Positions 53,747-62,549 of a stretch of DNA of 64,000 nt are shown one piece after another. The translations under genes were made by a program, and so were the position numbers. Source of the stretch: MPNP01 sp965221445 (GTDB taxonomy: Bacteria; Pseudomonadota; Alphaproteobacteria; Rhodobacterales; Rhodobacteraceae); contig CBDCSF010000013.1 in the NCBI GenBank assembly GCA_965221445.1, positions 2,418,001-2,482,000 on the forward strand. The letters run 5' to 3'. Within the stretch, counting starts at the first letter, position 1. Every line of letters begins with the position of its first letter. The notes under the pieces were generated by a model. That model made no database searches. It was not told the DNA's origin and saw only the letters and a list, made by a program, of their open reading frames with translations.

Positions 53747-54474
53747 TCCTGTACGAGTATTTTAAAACATACCTGTTGGGATTGATCAGGACCCCCAGCT
53801 ATTCGTTGGTTACAATTTTTGTACCTTCAGTGATTTTTGTAATATTAGGGGTTACTTTTTCTGACAGTCGTATGGAAGCCAATTATACGCTTGGTTCCTT
53901 CTGTGTGTTTTCTACCCTGGGGGTAGCATTCTTTCAATTTGGAGTAGGTATAGCCAATGACAGAGAATCTCCCTGGGAGCAATACGCCCGAGTTTTGCCG
54001 GTTCAACCCATGACCAGATTGTTTGCAACGATCTTGGCTTCTTTCGTTTTTGTTGCTGTTTCAATCGGAATCCTGATTATAGTGGCGTTCCTGACAACAG
54101 ATATTGGCATGCCTGCCAATTCCTGGTTCAAGTTGCTTCTGAGTGTGTTCGTGGGTGTGTTTCCCTTGGCTGCCATGGGATTGACCATTGGGTATTGGTG
54201 CTCACCCAAAGGGGCATTACCGATAGCCAACCTGCTTTATATAATTCTGGCCTTCCTCGGCGGTATATTTTTCCATCCAAATTTAATGCCGGATTTTTTA
54301 AATTCCATCTCAATGTTTACACCAGTAAGACACATAGTAAACCTAACCCAGGCAGGGATTATGGACAAACCCTGGACAATTCAGCCTTTTTTGGTTTTGC
54401 TGGGATATACGATATTTTTCTTAATTCTGGCAGCTGCAGGCTATCGTAGAGATGAGGGGATCAAGTACGAATAG
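53743..54474 (+). CDS. ABC-2 type transporter permease
   Basis: A 243-residue inner-membrane protein with six hydrophobic segments, beginning with a short cytoplasmic 'ILYEYFKTYLLGLIRTPSY'. 'VGIANDRESPWEQYARVLPV' and 'FVGVFPLAAMGLTIGYW' fit the ABC-2 permease fold. The ATG overlaps the ATPase gene stop (ATGA). Together they form a simple two-gene exporter. Function unknown beyond this. Confidence 0.88.
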   Translation: MILYEYFKTYLLGLIRTPSYSLVTIFVPSVIFVILGVTFSDSRMEANYTLGSFCVFSTLGVAFFQFGVGIANDRESPWEQYARVLPVQPMTRLFATILASFVFVAVSIGILIIVAFLTTDIGMPANSWFKLLLSVFVGVFPLAAMGLTIGYWCSPKGALPIANLLYIILAFLGGIFFHPNLMPDFLNSISMFTPVRHIVNLTQAGIMDKPWTIQPFLVLLGYTIFFLILAAAGYRRDEGIKYE

Positions 54475-54799
54475 AAATAATGGAAGTGTTATTATTTGAG
54501 AATATTAAGATTTTCATGCGGTCAAAACTTAACAAGTGAATTAGGATTGATTCTGCTCTGTCTTTTGATTTTATATTGATTTGAACTATTTAGCATTTGC
54601 CATGTGGGTCGCGCGGACTTGAATACAGCTCGCAACATACTGGCCTCAGAGATTGGGGCTTTTGCACGGCAAGGGGTGTTCGGATTACCGACCCTTATAA
54701 CCAGTGAAATTGATACCGTGAAACGATTATGTTATCAAGATATAAAAGTCCCAGAAGAATAGATTAGGTTTAATCGCATTTAGGTCAAAAGGTGGATTT
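54475..54799. other. Intergenic region containing a transposase fragment
   Basis: A 325-base gap. A 61-codon remnant of a TnpB-type protein occupies 54580-54762 (separate entry). The left 100 bases are AT-rich with no recognisable element. Confidence 0.5.
54580..54762 (+). pseudogene. C-terminal remnant of a TnpB/OrfB-type protein (IS200/IS605 group)
   Basis: A short open stretch after a TGA at 54577 reads 'CHVGRADLNTARNILASEIG' and then 'AFARQG', ending at a TAG at 54760-54762. The pattern Cys, spacing, 'DLNTARNILA' and the trailing 'G' is the hallmark of the zinc-ribbon end of TnpB/OrfB proteins encoded by IS200/IS605 and IS607 elements, where 'ADLNAARNIL' is typical. The first 300 or more residues are absent, as are any tnpA and recognisable element ends, so this is a scar of a former insertion. 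Identified by eye. Confidence 0.6.
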
Positions 54800-55363
54800 A
54801 TGAGATATATAAAATACTTCCTAGTAGCCATTTTTCTGTCAATAGTCATCTTTTTTGCTCATTATACCCTTCCTTCTAAAGATGTGGTTACAATTGTCGG
54901 AACTGAGGTGGTTAGAACCGAGGTTGGGACAAATCCAGTTTTTTGGGTTAGGGGTGGAACCGGAGAAACTCTGAATCGCGATATTAGATTCATCAATGGG
55001 GTTAAATTTGGGAGCGATAGCGAAAGAGTATATCGCAACGAAGATACCGGATGGCGATGGCCCCCCTACCTAAAATTTGATAGTGGTGATATCCAGGCAC
55101 AGGCCCAGAGGTTGGCAGGAGAAGGTGTCGAAAGAGTATTAATTAACCATTATGGAATTCGTAGTAGAACCTTTTCGATCTATCCTAATATAACAAGCAT
55201 CAGAGAATTGAGCCCCGGTCAAACCAAACCCCTCAATTGGGTTAGATATCTTGGATTTGGTATTGTAATCGTTTTTCTTCTGGTAGTTTGGCGATTGTGG
55301 AGACTTTTTACCCTTTGGATGATTGATAGGTACCAAGGGCTAAAATTCAGAATTTTCAGGTAG
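54800..55363 (+). CDS. DUF1523 family membrane protein
   Basis: A 187-residue protein with an N-terminal membrane anchor (residues 4-26), a periplasmic or cytoplasmic middle domain, and a second membrane segment near 148-170 followed by a basic tail. 'LPSKDVVTIVGTEVVRTEVG' and 'VYRNEDTGWRWPPYLKFDSG' match the DUF1523 family seen in alphaproteobacteria; its role is unknown. The 'GIRSRTFSIYPN' stretch just before the second membrane segment is also conserved. It stands alone, 36 bases after the TnpB remnant. Confidence 0.75.
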   Translation: MRYIKYFLVAIFLSIVIFFAHYTLPSKDVVTIVGTEVVRTEVGTNPVFWVRGGTGETLNRDIRFINGVKFGSDSERVYRNEDTGWRWPPYLKFDSGDIQAQAQRLAGEGVERVLINHYGIRSRTFSIYPNITSIRELSPGQTKPLNWVRYLGFGIVIVFLLVVWRLWRLFTLWMIDRYQGLKFRIFR

Positions 55364-55386
55364 TAGCACCTTAATCCACTTGGGGT

Positions 55387-56460
55387 TTATAATCTGCTAT
55401 AATAATCCTTGATTGATTGTGCAAACATTTCAATGTCCTCGTCATTAATACCAAGGTGTGTTACAAATCGGAAAGCAGGCTTCTTTCCGGTAACTAGAAA
55501 CCCATTTGATCGAAGATGATCAAGCAGAGGTTGATGGTCTCCAGATTCGGGTTCAAAGAATACCATGTTGGTATTTTGAGATACATTTATCTTGTGTCTG
55601 TCGGAAAGCTCGGCTAGATAAGTAGCCAATTCCTTTGCTCTATCGTGGTCTTCTGCAAGTCTTTCAATATTATTTTCCAGAGCGTATAATCCTGCCGCAG
55701 CTAAATATCCAGATTGACGCATACCCCCACCAAGGATTTTACGGTTTCGCCTAATTGATCTTTCAAGTTTAGCTGGCGCAGTAAGTAATGAACCGGCAGG
55801 GGCTCCCAAGCCTTTTGAGAGGCAAACTGAAACCGTATCTGCAATTGAAGCGATTTCCATTGGGTTGACATCTAACTCGACGGCTGCATTGAACAACCGT
55901 GCACCATCCAGATGTACCCTTAATCCGAGTTCTCTTGCCTTGTCGGCATTTTCCTTCAATGTTGCTACAGGTATGGCTGTCCCAGAGACTGTATTTTCCA
56001 GGCAGAGTAATTTTGTCTCAGGAAAATGAGGGTCATCAGGTTTTACATGGCTGCCAATACTCTCGGTCTTTATAGAACCGTCCTTTTCGGTTGGCAAGGG
56101 GGTGAATGATACACCGCCCAAAACCGAGGCACCGCCCGCTTCAAATACATAAGTATGATAATTATTTCCTACCAATAGATCACTACCACGACCGCAATGT
56201 GCCAAAATAGCAGAGAGATTGGATTGGGTGCCTGAAGGAAAAAAAACACTTTTTTCCTTCCCGACCAATCTGGCAAATCTTTCTTCAAGTTCATTTACTG
56301 AAGGATCATCCCCGTAAACATCATCCCCAACAACTGTATTTGTCATTGCCTGAAGCATCCCTTCTGAGGGTTGGGTTACCGTATCGCTCCTGAAATCACC
56401 CTTCAGGGAATTGGTTCCAAGTTTAACTTTGCCAGAATTTTCATACATAAAATTTACCAT
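55387..56460 (-). CDS. ltaE: Low-specificity L-threonine aldolase
   Basis: A 357-residue PLP enzyme cleaving threonine to glycine and acetaldehyde. This is the canonical branch: 'DFRSDTVTQPSEGMLQAM' at the start, 'VFFPSGTQSNLSAILAH', 'LCLENTVSGTAIPVATLKE', 'RVHLDGARLFNAAVEL' and the PLP lysine in 'VSVCLSKGLGAPAGSLL', then 'RRNRKILGGGMRQSGYLAA'. A short N-terminal extension of about 20 residues precedes the conserved start, so a later initiation is possible. A second, distinct threonine aldolase is at 3039-4088. It converges with the DUF1523 gene. Confidence 0.92.
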   Translation of the reverse strand: MVNFMYENSGKVKLGTNSLKGDFRSDTVTQPSEGMLQAMTNTVVGDDVYGDDPSVNELEERFARLVGKEKSVFFPSGTQSNLSAILAHCGRGSDLLVGNNYHTYVFEAGGASVLGGVSFTPLPTEKDGSIKTESIGSHVKPDDPHFPETKLLCLENTVSGTAIPVATLKENADKARELGLRVHLDGARLFNAAVELDVNPMEIASIADTVSVCLSKGLGAPAGSLLTAPAKLERSIRRNRKILGGGMRQSGYLAAAGLYALENNIERLAEDHDRAKELATYLAELSDRHKINVSQNTNMVFFEPESGDHQPLLDHLRSNGFLVTGKKPAFRFVTHLGINDEDIEMFAQSIKDYYSRL

Positions 56461-56698
56461 TCGATAATAGCGATATGCGGGTCTCGTTTCCCCCCAAAAT
56501 GGAAATCGCTTGTAAAATCAGTTTTTTTATTTAGCTAATTGCCAAGCAATTCTAAAGCCCGGATTTTCATTAGTTGGTATTCCAATTAAAAGGAGGAAGT
56601 AACAATTTAGTCAATTGATACCTTTTCCATCTGTGGTAATAAAGGGTTAAAACAGAATAAAATAATAAATTGGTTTTTTTGTATTTCGGAGATTTCAG

Positions 56699-57208
56699 AT
56701 GAAGAAGATAGGAGTCATACTAGCAGGCGTTTCAGTATTCGCATTAGCTGCTTGTGATGTGGATGATGAAACAATGGGTACCTTGAGTGGTGCAGCAATA
56801 GGTGCAGGTTTGGGAATGGCCGTTTCCAGTGATGATGATAAGGAGGAAGGTGCCCTGATTGGAGCCGGACTTGGTGCAATAATCGGGAATTCCCTAGCCA
56901 AGCAAAGTGCTTCCAATACCTCTTCTAATGAACAGGCTACCAATCAAGCAAATACGCAACAAGGGCAATCTCGATACGATGGCATACTGGCTGCACATAA
57001 TTTTGCCCTGCAGACGTCTTTGGAGAATGGTGCTCCTGAAAGGTGGAGGTATCAGGGAGCAAGTGGTACCATCTATCCAACTAATACATGGATTGAGTAC
57101 GGATTAAGATGTCGGGGTTTTGATTCTGTATGGAATGACCAAGGCCAAACTGGTACTAACAGCGGCGCTGCATGTCGCCAGCCCAACGGATTCTGGAAAC
57201 AGAATTAA
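56699..57208 (+). CDS. Glycine-zipper lipoprotein
   Basis: A 169-residue predicted lipoprotein. The signal peptide ends in a lipobox 'ALAAC' (Cys at about residue 19). A glycine-zipper region follows, in two parts, 'GTLSGAAIGAGLGMAVSSDD' and 'GALIGAGLGAIIGNSL', as in the 17-kDa surface antigen family. A Gln/Asn/Ser-rich linker leads to a C-terminal domain resembling surface-antigen proteins, with 'PERWRYQGASGTIYPTNTW' and two late cysteines. Likely an outer-membrane lipoprotein; function unknown. An intrinsic terminator follows. Confidence 0.78.
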   Translation: MKKIGVILAGVSVFALAACDVDDETMGTLSGAAIGAGLGMAVSSDDDKEEGALIGAGLGAIIGNSLAKQSASNTSSNEQATNQANTQQGQSRYDGILAAHNFALQTSLENGAPERWRYQGASGTIYPTNTWIEYGLRCRGFDSVWNDQGQTGTNSGAACRQPNGFWKQN

Positions 57209-57238
57209 TAAATTCAAAAGGATGATTAGACCTGCATT

Positions 57239-57273
57239 TGCTGGGGGTGTGACTCCCAGCAAGAATTTTTTTT
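57239..57273 (+). terminator. Intrinsic terminator of the glycine-zipper lipoprotein gene
   Basis: TGCTGGG (57239-57245) pairs with CCCAGCA (57255-57261), followed by AAGAA and a run of eight T up to 57273. It overlaps the stop codon of the converging carD-family gene. Confidence 0.8.
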
Positions 57274-57805
57274 AAGCGGCCAGGTCCTTGGCCTTGGATT
57301 TTTTCTGCAAGAGGTTATCCGAAATTATTTCCTTGGCCTCAAGAATCGAGACTTCCCTTACTGCAGCCACCTCCTTGGTTAGACGCCCGTAGGCTTCTTC
57401 AAAAAGTTGCCTCTCAGAATAAGATTGGTCTTTAGTAGGATCATGTCGATTTAAATCCCGAACAACTTCAGTGAGTTTAATAATACAACCGGAATTTATT
57501 TTCTGGTCATATTCCAAGGCTCGTCGGGACCACATTGATTTCTTTACCTTGGCACGTCCGGTTAAAACTCCCAATGCCTTGTTAAGCTCTTCATCACTGA
57601 CCAGAGTTCTCAGACCTACCTCTGGTACTCTTTTGGTAGGAATGCGAAGAGTAAGCCCTTCACTTTCAAAGTGAATGACAAACATTTCTTCCTTCGAACC
57701 ACCGATATTTTGTGAAACAATACTGTTTATCTGGCCAACGCCATGAGAGGGGTATACAACTTTCTCTCCTACGATAAAACCTAGTGCTTTCCTCTTTCGT
57801 CCCAT
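57272..57805 (-). CDS. CarD family transcriptional regulator
   Basis: A 177-residue RNA-polymerase-binding regulator (CarD/CdnL family). The N-terminal RNAP-interacting domain has 'FIVGEKVVYPSHGVGQINSI' and 'FVIHFESEGLTLRIPTKRVP'; the C-terminal helical DNA-binding domain includes 'WSRRALEYDQKINSG' and 'DLNRHDPTKDQSYSERQLFE'. CarD homologues stabilise the open promoter complex and influence rRNA and stress genes. ATG at 57805, preceded by AGGA, is chosen over an upstream start 19 codons earlier that adds a non-conserved segment. It is monocistronic. Confidence 0.93.
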   Translation of the reverse strand: MGRKRKALGFIVGEKVVYPSHGVGQINSIVSQNIGGSKEEMFVIHFESEGLTLRIPTKRVPEVGLRTLVSDEELNKALGVLTGRAKVKKSMWSRRALEYDQKINSGCIIKLTEVVRDLNRHDPTKDQSYSERQLFEEAYGRLTKEVAAVREVSILEAKEIISDNLLQKKSKAKDLAA

Positions 57806-58022
57806 TATATAATCCTGTTCATTCAAACGTGAATTCTGCGGAGGAAATACTGATCTACCCAAGTCAAAGGCAACTGTAACGTTGTCTTAACCTCAAATCA
57901 AACGACAACCACACCCCTACAACGACTGCAAGGAATCCAGACTACGAGATATGGTGTTAATCAGTTCAAATCAGCTTTGTCTCCAGTGGGATCCGAGATG
58001 AAATTCCAGACTTACATGCCGG

Positions 58023-60398
58023 CTATTCCCCGTATGGGATCCAAATGTTCTTTACCTCTACAGAATGTTTCAAAAACTCTATGTAATAACTTGACCTGAG
58101 ATTGTACCAGAAATTTAAATTTTTTTCAAGTAACCAAACACGCTTCAAATTGCCAGCTGACAATTTGCTAACCATTGAATGCTGTGACGGGCACCCGGCA
58201 AACCAAATGGCATTAATTTCATCATGTTCAACCACAGTTTTTACCAATTCATTATGATGCCCAGTTATGACGTTAATTACACCTGGTGGAACATCGGAGG
58301 TATCAATAATTTGGGAAAAATCCATACTGGAAAGAGGACTGGATTCTGATGGCACGACTATGCATCTGTTGCCTGTTGACAGCAGGGAAGCAACCATCGT
58401 AACCAAACCTAAAAGTGGTAAATGGTTCGGACATACCACTCCAACAATTCCCAAGGGTTCTTTAAGGGCAAGTACTGTCTTTCTATCCGATACATTATGT
58501 ACTCGTCCTTCAAACTTGTCTGCCCAGGCAGCGAAGTAGAAAAGCATTTCTATTGAAACCCGAACCTCATGCAGGGCTTCATCTGGGTCGTTTAGGGTTT
58601 GCAATTCTATTCTTCTGGCGAATTCACTTTCTCTCATGGCAAGGTTTTCGGCCATAAAGAACAAGACTTGAGATCGATTATACGCTGAGGTATACTTCCA
58701 AGATTTGGCAACTCTGGCAGCTTCAACCGCATTTCTAATGTCTTTTCTGTTGCCTTTGCCGACTCTGCCAACAATTTGATTCATTGGATTTGAAACTTCA
58801 ATCGAATAACCACTGTCTGGCCTTACTTTCTTCCCTCCGATATAGATCTTTGGGGTTTGATCAATCGGAGGTAAAATGTCTTCCATAGGTGAACCTACTG
58901 GTTCCCGTGAAGACAATACTTCCTTGTGCCTTTTGGGTTTAGGCTTGGTGTAGTAAGGGATACCCTCCCAACCGCCCTCGCGTCCAAATCCTGATTCCTT
59001 ATAGCCGCCAAATCCGGCAGCAGCATCAAAATCATTGGTTGAATTTATCCAAATCACACCACTTTCGAGTTCGTAAGCAATTTCCAATGCCAAATTGATG
59101 TTTTCACTCCAAACGGAAGCGGCAAGACCGTATCTCGAATTATTGGCTAGGCTGATTGCTTCCTTGTGAGTTCGGAATGTCATACTTACAAGGACGGGGC
59201 CAAAAATTTCTTCACGCATCAATATTGAGCTTGGGGTTAATCCCGTTATCAAAGTGGGTGGATAGAAAAACCCCTTCTTTGGTAGTTCAAATCCTGGTTG
59301 ATAGACTTGTCCCTTATCTACTCCTCCCTGCTCAACCATTTTGGTTATGTGATTTCTTTGATCATTGTTGATGATGGAGCCAATATCGGTTGATTTATCA
59401 AGAGGTGAGCCCACTCGCAGGGTATTCATCCTGTTCCGGACCTTTTCCAGGAAGTGTTCGGCGATGGATTCCTGAACCAATAACCGTGATCCTGCACAAC
59501 AAACCTCACCCTGATTTAACCAGATGGCATCAACAATACCTTCAACAGCAGAGTCCAGATCGGCATCACTACATACAATGAAAGGGGATTTACCACCCAA
59601 TTCCAGGGTTAGTGACTTATTCTCAGCTGCTGTAAGCTCCCGTATTCTTTTCCCCACAGCAGTTGATCCTGTAAAGGCAATTTTCTGGACCCCAGTGTGC
59701 CTTACTATGCATTCGCCGGTTTCGCCATCACCAGTAACGATATTTACTACACCTGGTGGCAGGTTGATCTCGTTGAGTATTTGAGCAAAAAAAAGTGAAG
59801 TCAGAGGAGTATGCTCTGAAGGTTTAAGGACAACAGTATTTCCTAGAGCAATAGCAGGAGCTACTTTCCAAGCCAACATTAAAAGGGGAAAATTCCATGG
59901 TATTATTTGACCGCAAACGCCGTAGGGAATTCTGTCCGATATTTCAGAATCACTCAAATGGGCCATCCCTGCGTGATAATAGAAATGTCTTGCCACTAAG
60001 GGGATATCTATATCTCTGGTCTCCCTTATTGGTTTGCCGTTATCCAGGGTTTCCAAGACAGCAAGGAGCCGAGCATGTTTTTGAACATTTCGAGCTATGG
60101 CATAAAGGAATTTCGCTCTTTGATAACCACCCAATTCATACCAACTTTGTTGTGCTTTCCGGGCAGCATTAACAGCCAGTTCAACATCTGCTTTGGTACC
60201 GGTCGAAACGCATGCCAGTTCTTCTCCTGTGGCTGGATTATACGTCGAAAAATGGCTCGCACCGGCGGATTCCCGAAATTCCCCATGGATATAATGACCA
60301 AAGGACTTACCCATTTTCTTTAACCACTGGTCAACTTCTGTCCGGCTTTCAATGGCAGGACCATAATCCATGGTTTTAATTATGTTCAAAACGTCCAT
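58023..60398 (-). CDS. Aldehyde dehydrogenase with a duplicated, incomplete second ALDH domain
   Basis: A 791-residue protein. The first part (about 30-495) is a complete NAD(P)-dependent aldehyde dehydrogenase, with 'IPWNFPLLMLAWKVAPAIAL', the catalytic Glu in 'LTLELGGKSPF' and Cys in 'NQGEVCCAGSRLL'. From about residue 510 a second copy of the ALDH nucleotide-binding region begins ('VSNPMNQIVGRVGKG', 'VVCPNHLPLLGLVTMVASLL', 'DVPPGVINVITG') but lacks the Glu/Cys catalytic half, ending 'KNIWIPYGE'. It sits 5 bases downstream of deoC, so it most likely oxidises the acetaldehyde or deoxyribose-derived aldehyde released there. The double-domain layout recurs next to deoC in other alphaproteobacteria. 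Confidence 0.85.
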   Translation of the reverse strand: MDVLNIIKTMDYGPAIESRTEVDQWLKKMGKSFGHYIHGEFRESAGASHFSTYNPATGEELACVSTGTKADVELAVNAARKAQQSWYELGGYQRAKFLYAIARNVQKHARLLAVLETLDNGKPIRETRDIDIPLVARHFYYHAGMAHLSDSEISDRIPYGVCGQIIPWNFPLLMLAWKVAPAIALGNTVVLKPSEHTPLTSLFFAQILNEINLPPGVVNIVTGDGETGECIVRHTGVQKIAFTGSTAVGKRIRELTAAENKSLTLELGGKSPFIVCSDADLDSAVEGIVDAIWLNQGEVCCAGSRLLVQESIAEHFLEKVRNRMNTLRVGSPLDKSTDIGSIINNDQRNHITKMVEQGGVDKGQVYQPGFELPKKGFFYPPTLITGLTPSSILMREEIFGPVLVSMTFRTHKEAISLANNSRYGLAASVWSENINLALEIAYELESGVIWINSTNDFDAAAGFGGYKESGFGREGGWEGIPYYTKPKPKRHKEVLSSREPVGSPMEDILPPIDQTPKIYIGGKKVRPDSGYSIEVSNPMNQIVGRVGKGNRKDIRNAVEAARVAKSWKYTSAYNRSQVLFFMAENLAMRESEFARRIELQTLNDPDEALHEVRVSIEMLFYFAAWADKFEGRVHNVSDRKTVLALKEPLGIVGVVCPNHLPLLGLVTMVASLLSTGNRCIVVPSESSPLSSMDFSQIIDTSDVPPGVINVITGHHNELVKTVVEHDEINAIWFAGCPSQHSMVSKLSAGNLKRVWLLEKNLNFWYNLRSSYYIEFLKHSVEVKNIWIPYGE

Positions 60399-60403
60399 TT
60401 GGT

Positions 60404-61450
60404 CTATCCCAGGGGATGTCTATAGGACGCGGAATATCTTCCGGTAGCCAGATGTTCCAATTGTCTTTCGATATCGTTCAACAGACTTGATGCTCCAAAT
60501 CGGAATAAATCGGGCTCAAGCCATCGGTTCCCAAGCTCTTCCCTGATCATCACGAGATATTGCAAACTTTCCTTTGCTTTGGATATACCTCCTGCTGGTT
60601 TAAATCCTACCCGATATCCAGTTAGTTCGAAAAAGCTTCTGATCGCCCTGATCATAACCAGGGAAACAGGTAGGGTAGCGTTTACCGGTTCTTTGCCAGT
60701 AGAGGTTTTTATAAAATCAGCACCGGCCATCATACAAACCATTGACGCCTTGGCGATATTTCTGAGGGTTACCAATTCACCCGTCGCAAGGATAACCTTT
60801 ATTTTTGCCTGATTACAAGCTTCCTTGAATAATCGGATTTCATCGTATAGTGCTTCCCAATCCTCAGTCAGAACGTGTCGCCTTGAAATCACGACATCAA
60901 TTTCATGAGCTCCCAAGGCAACTGATTCCCTGATCTCGGCAATTCTTAGGTCAAAAGGAGTTAGCCCTGCGGGAAAGCCGGTTGATACAGCAGCAACAGG
61001 GATACCTGTACCCTTTAAGGAGTCCAGTGCTGAGGCAATCATTTCGTGGAAAACACATACTGCACCAACCTGTAATGGAAACTTTTCGACTTTAAGATTA
61101 TTCAGGATTCCCTTGGAAACAGGATTTTGAGCCTTGGCAGCAAGTCTTTTTACTTTTCCAGATGTATCATCACCCGAAAGAGTCGTCAAATCAATCAGTG
61201 TGACAGCTTTTAACAACCAAGCTACTTGCCAATGGGATTTTACTGTTCGCCTGTTATTTAGGGTCTTTACTCTTTGTTTGATGGCTGAACTGTTCGCCCG
61301 CATTTCTGTAATCAAACCCAGATCCAGATCCATACCCTGATTTTGACCCTGTAGTGAAATCAGCTGATCAGTTGGTGAATCTTCACGGTTTTGGGTTACC
61401 GGTTGTACACCAGGCAGTGGAAGTGTTTCATTTAAAAGCTCTTTTTTCAA
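60404..61450 (-). CDS. deoC: Deoxyribose-phosphate aldolase
   Basis: A 348-residue class I aldolase splitting 2-deoxyribose 5-phosphate into glyceraldehyde 3-phosphate and acetaldehyde in deoxynucleoside breakdown. Schiff-base and proton-relay lysines lie in 'MAGADFIKTSTGKEPVNAT' and 'GFKPAGGISKAKESL'; the phosphate end is 'LFRFGASSLLNDIERQL'. 'LKAVTLIDLTTLSGDDTSGK' marks the barrel start. It is longer than the 220-260-residue short form, matching the longer branch with an N-terminal extension. It is followed by the aldehyde dehydrogenase gene, which would deal with the acetaldehyde. Confidence 0.93.
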   Translation of the reverse strand: MKKELLNETLPLPGVQPVTQNREDSPTDQLISLQGQNQGMDLDLGLITEMRANSSAIKQRVKTLNNRRTVKSHWQVAWLLKAVTLIDLTTLSGDDTSGKVKRLAAKAQNPVSKGILNNLKVEKFPLQVGAVCVFHEMIASALDSLKGTGIPVAAVSTGFPAGLTPFDLRIAEIRESVALGAHEIDVVISRRHVLTEDWEALYDEIRLFKEACNQAKIKVILATGELVTLRNIAKASMVCMMAGADFIKTSTGKEPVNATLPVSLVMIRAIRSFFELTGYRVGFKPAGGISKAKESLQYLVMIREELGNRWLEPDLFRFGASSLLNDIERQLEHLATGRYSASYRHPLG

Positions 61451-61481
61451 TTTTACCCGAAAAACTTACGAACAATCGTTC

Positions 61482-62261
61482 TTAAATTGTTCTCTCGACC
61501 ATAAGTTTTTTTACCTCGGCTATGGCTTTGGCAGGGTTTAATCCTTTTGGACAGGTCTTGGAACAGTTAAGAATGGTGTGACATCTATATAATCTGAAAG
61601 GGTCCTCCAATTCATCAAGCCTTTTACCGGTGCCTTCATCCCGACTGTCTATTATCCAACGGTAAGCATGCAAAAGTGCTGCAGGACCCAGATAGCGGTC
61701 GCCGTTCCACCAATAACTAGGGCAGGAAGTTGAACAACAGGCACACATAACACATTCATAGAGGCCATCAAGTTTCTTTCTGTCCTCAGGTGACTGTTTC
61801 CATTCATTGCCAGGTTCCGAGGTTTGGGTTGATAACCACGGCATGACAGATGCGTGCTGGGCATAAAAGTGTGATAAATCAGGGACCAGATCCTTAACAA
61901 CCTCCATGTGGGGTAGTGGATAAATTTTGACATCTCCCTTGATTTCGTCGATGCCTTTAATGCAGGCCAGGGTATTTTCACCATCAATATTCATGGCACA
62001 GGAACCGCAGATACCTTCTCGGCATGATCTTCGAAAAGTAAGTGTTGGATCAATTTCATTCTTGATTTTTATTATTGCATCCAAAACCATTGGACCACAA
62101 TCTTCCATATCAACATGATAAGTATCCAAGCGGGGATTATCGGCCGTATCAGGATCCCAGCGATAGACCTTGAATTTTTTCAAATTACCGGGAGTTTCTG
62201 GCCGAGGCCATTCCTTGCCGACTTTTATTCTGGAATTTTTCGGTAATCTCAATTCAACCAT
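61482..62261 (-). CDS. sdhB: Succinate dehydrogenase iron-sulfur subunit
   Basis: A 259-residue subunit that carries electrons from SdhA FAD to ubiquinone in complex II. [2Fe-2S] ligands are in 'SCREGICGSCAMNIDGENTL'; [4Fe-4S] and [3Fe-4S] ligands in 'CVMCACCSTSCPSYWW' and 'CHTILNCSKTCPKGLNPAKA'. It follows the small lipoprotein gene by 23 bases, with sdhA upstream of that. The standard alphaproteobacterial order sdhCDAB is kept at this end, with one extra gene between A and B. Confidence 0.96.
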   Translation of the reverse strand: MVELRLPKNSRIKVGKEWPRPETPGNLKKFKVYRWDPDTADNPRLDTYHVDMEDCGPMVLDAIIKIKNEIDPTLTFRRSCREGICGSCAMNIDGENTLACIKGIDEIKGDVKIYPLPHMEVVKDLVPDLSHFYAQHASVMPWLSTQTSEPGNEWKQSPEDRKKLDGLYECVMCACCSTSCPSYWWNGDRYLGPAALLHAYRWIIDSRDEGTGKRLDELEDPFRLYRCHTILNCSKTCPKGLNPAKAIAEVKKLMVERTI

Positions 62262-62284
62262 TGTGTTAAACTCTTGTTTGTATG

Positions 62285-62548
62285 TTAATTACAGGCACCT
62301 GGAGAACTTTTTGAAGGAACCCTGTTTGAACCTCCGAACAGGGAGGTAGATTCAAAATTTATTGAAACAGATCTAATAATTTCCCCCTTTGAGTTGATCC
62401 CCATTTCTGCTTCCCCACTTTGCCTTACTTTTGGACCTTCTGGTTCCTGCTCGCATAAATGTTCTCTAATGCTTTTGTTTGCAGGTTGTGGTGAAGTGCA
62501 ACCAATCAGGATTGCAGTCATTACACTTATCAAAAGAAAGTGTTTCAC
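62285..62548 (-). CDS. Small predicted lipoprotein between sdhA and sdhB
   Basis: An 87-residue protein I do not recognise. The N-terminus is a lipoprotein signal peptide, 'KHFLLISVMTAILIGC', with Cys at about residue 17. The mature part is hydrophilic and has two further cysteines (in 'REHLCEQEPEG' and at the end). A GTG start one base after the sdhA TAA, with AGAGGG upstream, fits translational coupling to sdhA; a start further upstream would overlap sdhA. The sdhB start follows 23 bases later. Its place inside the complex II operon suggests co-expression, but no known Sdh subunit matches it. Confidence 0.6.
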   Translation of the reverse strand: MKHFLLISVMTAILIGCTSPQPANKSIREHLCEQEPEGPKVRQSGEAEMGINSKGEIIRSVSINFESTSLFGGSNRVPSKSSPGACN

Positions 62549-62549
62549 C

